From: Streptomyces niveus
GTDB taxonomy: Bacteria > Actinomycetota > Actinomycetes > Streptomycetales > Streptomycetaceae
Length of the DNA stretch: 64,000 nucleotides
Direction of reading: 5' to 3'
NCBI RefSeq assembly: GCF_002009175.1
Contig: NZ_CP018047.1
Location: 5,580,001-5,644,000 of the forward strand
Shown here piece by piece: positions 38,218 through 45,609 of this stretch. The translations under genes were made by a program, and so were the position numbers. The notes under the pieces are model-generated. The model was not told the DNA's origin and made no database searches. It saw nothing but the letters and a program-made list of their open reading frames with translations. How positions within the stretch are numbered: position 1 is the stretch's first letter; every line of letters begins with the position of its first letter.

Positions 38218-40962
38218 GTGTCCGAAAGCAAAGACACCCACGTAGCGACAGACACCGCCCCGCAGGACCAGAAGTTCGTCTATGACTTCACCGAGGGCAA
38301 CAAGGATCTCAAGGGCCTCCTCGGCGGCAAGGGCGCCAACCTCGCCGAGATGACCAACCTCGGTCTGCCCGTCCCTCCGGGCTTCACCATCACCAGCGAA
38401 GCGTGCAAGGTCTACCTCGCCACGGGTACGGAGCCGGCCGCCCTGCGTGACGAGGTCGGCGCGCACCTCGACGCCCTCGAACGGAAGATGGGCAAGAAGC
38501 TCGGCCAGGCCGACGACCCGCTGCTCGTCTCCGTACGGTCCGGCGCCAAGTTCTCCATGCCCGGGATGATGGACACCGTCCTCAACATCGGGCTCTCGGA
38601 CAAGTCCGTCGCCGGCCTCGCCAAACAGTCCGGCGACGAGCGCTTCGCCTGGGACTCCTACCGCAGGCTCATCCAGATGTTCGGCAAGACCGTCCTCGGC
38701 GTCGACGGCGACCTCTTCGAGGAGGCGCTGGACGATGCCAAGCGGGCCAAGAAGGCCGCCACCGACATCGACCTCGACGCCGCCGACCTGAAGAAGCTGG
38801 TCAAGCAGTTCAAGAAGATCGTCTCGCGCGACGCGGGCCGTGACTTCCCGCAGGACCCGCGCGAGCAGATGGATCTCGCCATCCGCTCCGTCTTCGAGTC
38901 CTGGAACACCGACCGCGCCAAGCTCTACCGCCGCCAGGAGCGCATCCCCGGCGACCTCGGCACCGCCGTCAACATCTGCTCCATGGTCTTCGGCAACCTC
39001 GGCCCGGACTCCGGCACCGGCGTCGCCTTCACCCGCGACCCGGCCAGCGGCCACCAGGGTGTGTACGGGGACTACCTCCAGAACGCGCAGGGCGAGGACG
39101 TCGTCGCCGGTATCCGCAACACCGTGCCGCTCGCCGACCTGGAGACCATCGACAAGACGTCCTACGACCGGCTGATGCGGATCATGGAGGTCCTGGAGAC
39201 GCACTACCGGGACCTCTGCGACATCGAATTCACCATCGAGCGCGGCGAGTTGTGGATGCTCCAGACCCGCGTCGGCAAGCGCACCGCGGGCGCCGCCTTC
39301 CGCATCGCGACCCAGCTCGTCGACCAGGGCCTGATCGACGAGGCGGAGGCCCTTCAGCGCGTCAACGGCTCCCAGCTGGCGCAGCTGATGTTCCCGCGCT
39401 TCGACCATGGTGCGAAGACCGAGCTGCTGGGGCGCGGTATCGCCGCGTCGCCCGGCGCCGCCGTCGGCAAGGCCGTCTTCGACTCGTACACCGCCGTCAA
39501 GTGGTCGCGCTCCGGCGAGCGGGTCATCCTCATCCGCCGCGAGACCAACCCCGACGACCTGGACGGCATGATCGCCGCCGAGGGCATCCTCACCTCGCGC
39601 GGCGGCAAGACCTCGCACGCCGCCGTCGTGGCCCGCGGCATGGGCAAGACCTGCGTCTGCGGCGCCGAGGAGCTGGAGGTCGACACCAAGCGGCGCCGGA
39701 TGACCGTCGGCAGGACCGTCGTCGAGGAGGGCGACATCGTCTCCGTCGACGGCTCGACCGGCAAGGTCTACCTCGGCGAGGTTCCCGTCGTCCCCTCGCC
39801 GGTGGTCGAGTACTTCGAGGGCCGCATGCACGCCGGCGCCGACGACGCCGACGAACTGGTCGAGGCCGTCCACCGGATGATGGCGTACGCCGACCGCCGC
39901 CGCCGGCTGCGGGTGCGCGCCAACGCCGACAACGCCGAGGACGCGCTGCGGGCACGCCGCTTCGGCGCGCAGGGCATCGGACTGTGCCGCACCGAGCACA
40001 TGTTCCTCGGCGAACGCCGGGCCATGGTCGAGAAGTTGATCCTCGCCGACACCGACGACGAGCGCGAGCAGGCGCTGAAGACACTGCTGCCGTACCAGAA
40101 GAAGGACTTCGTCGAGCTCTTCGAGGCGATGGACGGACTGCCCGTCACCGTACGGCTGCTGGACCCGCCGCTGCACGAGTTCCTGCCCGACATCACGGAG
40201 TTGTCCGTACGGGTCGCGCTCGCCGAATCCCGCAAGGACCACAACGAGAACGATCTGCGGCTGCTCCAGGCCGTGCACAAACTGCACGAGCAGAATCCGA
40301 TGCTCGGACTGCGCGGCGTACGGCTCGGCCTGGTCATCCCCGGGCTGTTCGCTATGCAGGTACGGGCGATCGCCGAGGCCGCGGCGGAGCGCAAGCACGC
40401 CAAGGGCGACCCGCGGGCCGAGATCATGATCCCGCTCGTCGGCACCGTCCAGGAGCTGGAGATCGTCCGCGACGAGGCCGAGCAGGTCATCGCGGAGGTA
40501 CGGAAGTCCACCGGGATCGACCTCAGGCTGTCGCTCGGCACGATGATCGAACTGCCGCGTGCCGCACTGACGGCGGGTCAGATCGCGGAAGCCGCCGAGT
40601 TCTTCTCCTTCGGTACGAACGACCTCACCCAGACCGTGTGGGGCTTCTCCCGCGACGACGTCGAGGCGAGCTTCTTCACCGCGTACCTGGAGAAGGGCAT
40701 CTTCGGGGTGTCGCCGTTCGAGACGATCGACATGGACGGCGTCGGCGAACTCGTACGCGGCGCGTGCGAGGCCGGCCGCAGGACCCGGCCCGATCTGAAG
40801 CTGGGCGTCTGCGGCGAGCACGGTGGCGACCCCGAGTCGGTGCACTTCTTCCACAAGGTGGGGCTGGACTACGTGTCCTGCTCGCCGTTCCGGATCCCCG
40901 TGGCCCGCCTGGAGGCCGGGCGGGCGGCGGCGGAGCCGGACGGGCGCGGCGACACACGCTGA
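38218..40962 (+). CDS. ppdK: Pyruvate, phosphate dikinase
   Basis: A 914-residue PPDK converting pyruvate, ATP and Pi to PEP, AMP and PPi (or the reverse). The N-terminal ATP-grasp region starts FVYDFTEGNKDLKGLLGGKG; the phospho-carrier His is in SRGGKTSHAAVVARGMGKTC near residue 460; the C-terminal PEP barrel ends with the catalytic Cys in GVCGEHGGDPES. GTG 38218 has GGAGGAG 9 nt upstream. It links glycolysis and gluconeogenesis; stand-alone gene. Confidence 0.95.
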   Translation: MSESKDTHVATDTAPQDQKFVYDFTEGNKDLKGLLGGKGANLAEMTNLGLPVPPGFTITSEACKVYLATGTEPAALRDEVGAHLDALERKMGKKLGQADDPLLVSVRSGAKFSMPGMMDTVLNIGLSDKSVAGLAKQSGDERFAWDSYRRLIQMFGKTVLGVDGDLFEEALDDAKRAKKAATDIDLDAADLKKLVKQFKKIVSRDAGRDFPQDPREQMDLAIRSVFESWNTDRAKLYRRQERIPGDLGTAVNICSMVFGNLGPDSGTGVAFTRDPASGHQGVYGDYLQNAQGEDVVAGIRNTVPLADLETIDKTSYDRLMRIMEVLETHYRDLCDIEFTIERGELWMLQTRVGKRTAGAAFRIATQLVDQGLIDEAEALQRVNGSQLAQLMFPRFDHGAKTELLGRGIAASPGAAVGKAVFDSYTAVKWSRSGERVILIRRETNPDDLDGMIAAEGILTSRGGKTSHAAVVARGMGKTCVCGAEELEVDTKRRRMTVGRTVVEEGDIVSVDGSTGKVYLGEVPVVPSPVVEYFEGRMHAGADDADELVEAVHRMMAYADRRRRLRVRANADNAEDALRARRFGAQGIGLCRTEHMFLGERRAMVEKLILADTDDEREQALKTLLPYQKKDFVELFEAMDGLPVTVRLLDPPLHEFLPDITELSVRVALAESRKDHNENDLRLLQAVHKLHEQNPMLGLRGVRLGLVIPGLFAMQVRAIAEAAAERKHAKGDPRAEIMIPLVGTVQELEIVRDEAEQVIAEVRKSTGIDLRLSLGTMIELPRAALTAGQIAEAAEFFSFGTNDLTQTVWGFSRDDVEASFFTAYLEKGIFGVSPFETIDMDGVGELVRGACEAGRRTRPDLKLGVCGEHGGDPESVHFFHKVGLDYVSCSPFRIPVARLEAGRAAAEPDGRGDTR

Positions 40963-41365
40963 AACCGGGCCCTATCCGTCCGCGCCGTGCCCGGATCCCG
41001 TCGCACGGCGCCGAATGCGAAATCCCTTACCGCCGCTCTTCCCGCAATGGATAAGCACGGCACGGAAACAAATCGGGGTGCGGCCGGTGGATCCCCATCC
41101 ACCGGCCGCACCCCATTTACCGGCCGGGCACGGAGCCGCAACCCTCACCGACCGCCGCCGAGCGAGCAAAGCCCCCACGGTCCTCACCTCGCCTTTCCGG
41201 TGGCTCGGGTTTCGCGCCTGACCTGGTACAGCCTTTCGTTTCGCACCCAATGCGCGCGAAGCGTTTCAACTGTGGCTGAAACTCCGTGGTGACGGCCTGT
41301 GATGGCATGCATACTCATCGCTGGGGACGATTGCGGATGCAACAGAGGCAACAGGTGGGGGATAG
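40963..41365. other. Intergenic region with ppdK terminator
   Basis: About 400 nt. It contains a perfect 18-bp inverted repeat at 41075-41114 (terminator), and then a lower-GC stretch from about 41210 that presumably holds the promoter of the downstream regulator gene. No further operator or ORF is convincing. Confidence 0.6.
41075..41114 (+). terminator. ppdK terminator
   Basis: GGGGTGCGGCCGGTGGAT, loop CCCC, and its exact inverse, followed by ATTT; the stem is 18 bp. Confidence 0.85.
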
Positions 41366-42415
41366 GTGCTGCGAATTCACTTCACGGGGGGAGACCTCGG
41401 CGCGGTCCGGACGGCCGCCGGTCCCGACCCGCTGTGGGAAACGATTCTCAGCTTTCACCGATTGCGGGACCGGCGGGGCGCGCCCGCTTTCGGGGAATGG
41501 CGCACGGAAACCCGGGTGAGGTTGAAAGGTGAAACACGTCTGCTCGGCGCGCTGGTGCCGCGGCGCGGCTATTTCCCGGATTTCCTGACGCCCCCGGAAG
41601 GCCGCTTCGGGCTGGCGGAGGGGCTTCAGGCGCTGCGCGCGACGCCGGGGGAGCAGGTCCGTACGGAGCTGGCCCTGCTCGGCCCCGGGGCGCCCTCGCT
41701 CCCCGCCCGGATCGGCGCGCTGTCCGAGGACGACCCGGCCGAACTGGGGCGGCTCGCCGACGCGTTGCGCGCCTACCACCGGGCCGCCGTGGAGCCGTAC
41801 TGGCCGCACATCCGGGCACGCGCCGAGGCGGACCGCGTCGTCCGTGGCCGGGCGCTGCTCGACGGCGGCGCCGACGAACTGCTCGCCACGCTCCCGCCGA
41901 TGATCCGCTGGCGCGCTCCCGTCCTGGAGGCGGACTATCCGGTGGACCGTGAACTCTTCCTGGACGGGCGTGGGTTGCTGCTCCAGCCGTCGTTCTTCTG
42001 CCGGGGGACACCGGTCGTCTACCGCGACCCGACGCTGCCGCCGGTACTGGTCTACCCCGTCACCCAGGTGGACGCGCCGACCGCCGCGGGACACCGCGGC
42101 CGAGGTGCGGGACCGTCCCTCGGCCGGCTCGTCGGCCGTACGCGCTCGGCCGTCCTGAGCGCCATCGAGCACGGCACGACCACCAGTGAACTCGCCCGCA
42201 GGGCAGGGGTGTCGCTCGCCTCGGCCAGCCAGCACGCCTGCGTCCTGCGCGAGGCGGGACTGGTGGTGACCCTGCGCCACGGCAACGCCGTCCTGCACAC
42301 ACTGACACCCCTGGGCGCCGCCCTGCTGAACGGCGGCGCCCAGGGTGTGCCGGGGCCCGGACGGACCGGCCGGACGGGGACTACGTCCGGAACGGTCCCG
42401 TCACCTCGTACGTGA
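41366..42415 (+). CDS. ArsR/SmtB-like helix-turn-helix protein (DUF5937-type)
   Basis: A 349-residue protein. The first 240 residues form a domain of unknown function common in streptomycete regulators (MLRIHFTGGDLGAVRTA), the last 90 a winged helix: RTRSAVLSAIEHGTTTSELA and VSLASASQHACVLREAGLV. The likely role is transcription factor of unknown target. It starts with GTG, and its last 35 nt overlap the 3' end of the convergent PhoX-like gene. Confidence 0.8.
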   Translation: MLRIHFTGGDLGAVRTAAGPDPLWETILSFHRLRDRRGAPAFGEWRTETRVRLKGETRLLGALVPRRGYFPDFLTPPEGRFGLAEGLQALRATPGEQVRTELALLGPGAPSLPARIGALSEDDPAELGRLADALRAYHRAAVEPYWPHIRARAEADRVVRGRALLDGGADELLATLPPMIRWRAPVLEADYPVDRELFLDGRGLLLQPSFFCRGTPVVYRDPTLPPVLVYPVTQVDAPTAAGHRGRGAGPSLGRLVGRTRSAVLSAIEHGTTTSELARRAGVSLASASQHACVLREAGLVVTLRHGNAVLHTLTPLGAALLNGGAQGVPGPGRTGRTGTTSGTVPSPRT

Positions 42416-43541
42416 TGCCGCCCGACGAACTGCCGCTCGTGCCGCGCTGGCTGGAGAAGTACAGCCGCGAGCCGTCCGGCGAGAACGCCGGACCGGTGAT
42501 CTCGGAGCCGGACTGCCCGCCCACGCGCAGGAACGGCGCGACGACGTCGTCCGGGGTGATCACGCAGATCTCCAGGTTGCCGCCGTCCTCCGCGACGAAG
42601 AGATCACCGGACGGTGACCCCGTGACGTTGTCGACACCGGTCAGCGGGGCGCCGCCACCGCTGACGAGCGAGTCGTCGTACGTCAACTCGTAGGTGGACG
42701 CGGCCGGATCGACCCGCCAGACACGGTTGTCGCCCTTCGTGGTGAACCACACCGAGCCGTCCGCGTAGTAGCAGCCCTCGCCGCCGTTGAACCGCTTGGC
42801 GCCCGAGACCTGGTCACGGGTGACGGTCGGCGTGCCGTCCGGGTCCGGCACCGTCGCCCAGGTGAAGGAGCCCGAGGTGGCGGTGGAGGCCCGCAGCACC
42901 TGGAGAGTGCCCGAGGAGAGATCGCCCCAAGTGGTGGGCGTGAAGCGGTAGAAGCACCCGTTCGTCTCGTCCTCGGTCAGATAGATCACCCGGCGCACCG
43001 GGTCGGCGGCCGCCGCCTCGTGCTTGAACCGGCCCATCGCGTCGCGCCGTACCGCCGCGTCTACGCCCCACGGGTCGGTCTCGTACACATACCCGCGGTC
43101 CACCTCCTCGCAGGACAGCCAGGTGTTCCACGGTGTGCTGCCGCCCGCGCAGTTCTGCCGGGTGCCGGAGAGGATCCGGTACGCGCCGGTGATCGCGCCG
43201 GCCGAGGAGAACCGGAGCGCGCCCGCACCGCCGGAGGGGTTGATCTCCGAGTTCGAGACATAGATCCAACCGCTGCCGTCGGCGTAACAGGCGCCGCCGT
43301 CAGGGGCGTTGTGCCAGGTGTACGACGTGCCGGGCACGGTCTGCCCGGACCGGGCGACCACCCTGCTGGTGAATCCGGCGGGCAGCCGGATGTTGTTCGC
43401 GTCGGCCGAACCGAGCGCGCCGTACGGTCCCGCGCCCGGCTGCGCGGGGTCGGCGTACGCGGCGCCGCGCCAGAGTGTGCCGCCGAGTGCGGCGGCGGAG
43501 CCGGTGACGATCGCTCCACGCAGAAAATTGCGACGTTCCAC
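42381..43541 (-). CDS. Secreted PhoX/DUF839-like protein with Tat signal
   Basis: A 386-residue exported protein. The N-terminus (ERRNFLRGAIVTGSAAALGG) is a twin-arginine signal, so it is folded before export. The mature part is PhoX/DUF839-like with beta-propeller motifs: NAPDGGACYADGSGWIYVSN, STPWNTWLSCEEVDRG and TGVDNVTGSPSGDLFVAEDG. PhoX enzymes are calcium/iron alkaline phosphatases, but whether the ligands are complete I could not verify. Start GTG 43541 has GGAG upstream; a frame extension to 43625 lacks a site. The gene end overlaps the ArsR-like gene. Confidence 0.82.
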   Translation of the reverse strand: MERRNFLRGAIVTGSAAALGGTLWRGAAYADPAQPGAGPYGALGSADANNIRLPAGFTSRVVARSGQTVPGTSYTWHNAPDGGACYADGSGWIYVSNSEINPSGGAGALRFSSAGAITGAYRILSGTRQNCAGGSTPWNTWLSCEEVDRGYVYETDPWGVDAAVRRDAMGRFKHEAAAADPVRRVIYLTEDETNGCFYRFTPTTWGDLSSGTLQVLRASTATSGSFTWATVPDPDGTPTVTRDQVSGAKRFNGGEGCYYADGSVWFTTKGDNRVWRVDPAASTYELTYDDSLVSGGGAPLTGVDNVTGSPSGDLFVAEDGGNLEICVITPDDVVAPFLRVGGQSGSEITGPAFSPDGSRLYFSSQRGTSGSSSGGITYEVTGPFRT

Positions 43542-43694
43542 TGGGCCGCTCCATGGGGATGGGGTGGATGTGCGGTCGCGTGCAGGAAGGAGCGTAGAGC
43601 GACGGGATGGCCACCGGCTGAACACGGAGGTGACTGCCGATGAGTTCTGAACCCGGCGGGGTTACGTGGCCGGGCCCCGGGGACGTCCGCACTG

Positions 43695-44456
43695 TCAGGC
43701 CGACGCGGCTCCGTCGATCACGAGGTCGGCGCCCACGACCGACGCCGCGTCCGGCGAGGCGAGATACAGCACCGCCGCCGCCACTTCCTCCGTCGCCGAC
43801 ACCCGGCCGAGCGGCGACTCCCGCTTCATCCGCGCCGTCCGGTCGGCCGCGCTCTCGCCCGGCCGCAGCGACATCGTGGTGTCCGCCGCGCCGGGGCTGA
43901 CGGCGTTGATCCGCACCCCGTCCCGGATGTGGTCGAGGGCGGCGGCCCGGCTCAGCGCCGAGACGGCGGCCTTCGACGTCAGATAGCCGGCCAGATTCGG
44001 GACGCGCAGATGCGCGCCGAGGTTGGAGGCGACATTGACGACGGCGCCGCCGCCGTTGGCCCGCATGTACGCGATCTCCGCCTGGAGGCAGTGCAGAACG
44101 CCGGTGACGTTGACGTCCATCAGCGCCTGCCAGTCCTCGATGGGCAGATCGGCGAGGGGCGCCCCGCCCCGGAATATCCCCGCGTTGTTGACGGCGACAT
44201 CCAGGCCCCCGAAGTGTTCGACGCTCTCGCGCACCAGGGCGCGCACGTCGTCCGCGCGGGACACGTCGGCGGTGACGACCAGCGACTCGCCGCCCGCCGC
44301 CTCGATCAGGGCGCGGGTCTCCTCCAGCGGCGCGGTGCTCCGGCCGGAGAGGACGACCGAGGCGCCCTCGGCCGCGAACGCCACGGCGACGGCGCGGCCG
44401 ATTCCGGAACCGGCGCCGGTGACGAGGACGGTCCTGCCGGTGAAGCGATCGGACAT
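43695..44456 (-). CDS. SDR-family oxidoreductase
   Basis: A 253-residue classical short-chain dehydrogenase. NAD(P)-binding VTGAGSGIGRAVAV, NNAGIFRGG, a Ser in VVNVASNLGAH and the catalytic YLTSK (YxxxK). Reaction and substrate unknown. Its promoter region has a palindromic GAACGATCGTTC operator shared in part with the upstream TetR-type gene, so it is probably repressed by that regulator. The mature length is normal for the family. Confidence 0.88.
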   Translation of the reverse strand: MSDRFTGRTVLVTGAGSGIGRAVAVAFAAEGASVVLSGRSTAPLEETRALIEAAGGESLVVTADVSRADDVRALVRESVEHFGGLDVAVNNAGIFRGGAPLADLPIEDWQALMDVNVTGVLHCLQAEIAYMRANGGGAVVNVASNLGAHLRVPNLAGYLTSKAAVSALSRAAALDHIRDGVRINAVSPGAADTTMSLRPGESAADRTARMKRESPLGRVSATEEVAAAVLYLASPDAASVVGADLVIDGAASA

Positions 44457-44505
44457 GGGTGACTCCCTTGGTACGTATGGACGGTGGGCGTGGACGATTT
44501 ATCTG

Positions 44506-44517
44506 GAACGATCGTTC
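44506..44517. promoter_or_regulatory. TetR-type operator at the SDR promoter
   Basis: Perfect 12-nt palindrome GAACGATCGTTC in the context CTGGAACGATCGTTCTG, about 50 nt upstream of the SDR start. Confidence 0.6.
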
Positions 44518-44598
44518 TGTTATGAGGGCAGCAGAAGCGCCGCCCGAAGGCCTGTTGAACGCGTATCACCGCCCTGCCGTGCCGCCGTGCCGCCGTGG

Positions 44599-45189
44599 TC
44601 AGTCTCGGTCGAGCAGGCTCAGCGCCTGCTCGGCCGCGTCCCGCACCCGCGCGGGGTCCTGTGAGGTCTTGCCGACGATCTGCATGCCCTGCATCAGCAC
44701 GAGCAGCATCCGCGCCAGTGCGCGCGGATCGCGGTCCGGCGCCAACTCGCCCCGGCCCTGGGCCCGGACGAGCGCCGAGTGGATCAGCGTCTCGATGTGC
44801 TGCCAGCTCAGCTCGACCCGGCGGGCCGCCTCGCTGTCGTGCGGCCCCAGTTCGGCGGCCGTGTTGGTGATGAAGCAGCCCTTCTCGCGCCGTGGGTCGG
44901 TGCTGGCGTCGCCGGCGAACCGCCGCACCACCGCCCGCACCGCGGGCAGTGCCGGACCCGGCTTCGACAGCGCGTCGAGCAGCGACGGGTCGCGGGTCTC
45001 GCCGTACCGGTCCATGGCCTTCAGATACAGCTCGCGCTTGTTGCCGAACGTCGCGTAGATGCTGGCGCGGCCGATGCCGAGGTGCTCGACGAGGTCCGCC
45101 ATGGACGTCGCCTCGTAGCCGCGCCGCCAGAACAGCTCTAGGGCCGACTGGAGTGCGGCGTCCGGATCGAATTCCTTGGTCCTGGCCAC
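44599..45189 (-). CDS. TetR-family transcriptional regulator
   Basis: A 196-residue TetR-type repressor: HTH FWRRGYEATSMADLVEHLGI with GRASIYATFGNKRELYLKAM, and a ligand-binding helical C-terminus, containing RREKGCFITNTAAELGPHD (TetR_C subtype). It starts with GTG. It lies upstream of the SDR gene on the same strand. A related site is found in front of its own start (45212-45224), so it likely represses both itself and the SDR gene. Ligand unknown. Confidence 0.9.
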   Translation of the reverse strand: MARTKEFDPDAALQSALELFWRRGYEATSMADLVEHLGIGRASIYATFGNKRELYLKAMDRYGETRDPSLLDALSKPGPALPAVRAVVRRFAGDASTDPRREKGCFITNTAAELGPHDSEAARRVELSWQHIETLIHSALVRAQGRGELAPDRDPRALARMLLVLMQGMQIVGKTSQDPARVRDAAEQALSLLDRD

Positions 45190-45211
45190 GGATTGGACTC
45201 TAGGCTCAACT

Positions 45212-45224
45212 GGAACGCTCGGTC
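45212..45224. promoter_or_regulatory. Second TetR-type site, at the TetR promoter
   Basis: GGAACGCTCGGTC, a relaxed copy of GGAACGATCGTTC, preceded by CT in both cases. It sits between the TetR start and the 3' end of nirD. Confidence 0.5.
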
Positions 45225-45609
45225 AAGATTCGATACGGGAGGCGTAGACCGTCACCGACACCGACTCGTCGTCCAGACAGCGCCCCGACTCCAGGTCGAA
45301 ACGCTGCTTCAGCAGCGGCGACGCCACGAAGGCACGGCCGTCCTGGGTGCCGGTCAGCCCGCGCGAGAGCACCTGGGCGCCGGAGTACGGGTCGCGGTTG
45401 TCGATCGCGTACGTCCGGCCCGCCCGGTCCATGAAGAGCGCGACCTGCCGGCCGTCCGGCAGCAGCGCGGCCACGCCCCGGCCCGCGATGAGCGCGGACC
45501 GGTCGCAGACGGGGAACCAGGCCCCGCCGACGAGGAGTTGGAGCGTCGCCCGCACCCGGCCTGTCGCCAGGTCCGCCGGGCTCATGGGACTCATCGTGCG
45601 CGTGTTCAT
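45223..45609 (-). CDS. nirD: Nitrite reductase small subunit NirD
   Basis: A 128-residue Rieske-fold small subunit of assimilatory NAD(P)H nitrite reductase. Key region: VALFMDRAGRTYAIDNRDPY, GTQDGRAFVASPLLKQRFDL. As in other NirD proteins, the Cys/His ligands of a Rieske cluster are absent, so it is probably structural. ATG 45609 overlaps the nirB stop (ATGA), so the subunits are translationally coupled. Confidence 0.92.
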   Translation of the reverse strand: MNTRTMSPMSPADLATGRVRATLQLLVGGAWFPVCDRSALIAGRGVAALLPDGRQVALFMDRAGRTYAIDNRDPYSGAQVLSRGLTGTQDGRAFVASPLLKQRFDLESGRCLDDESVSVTVYASRIES

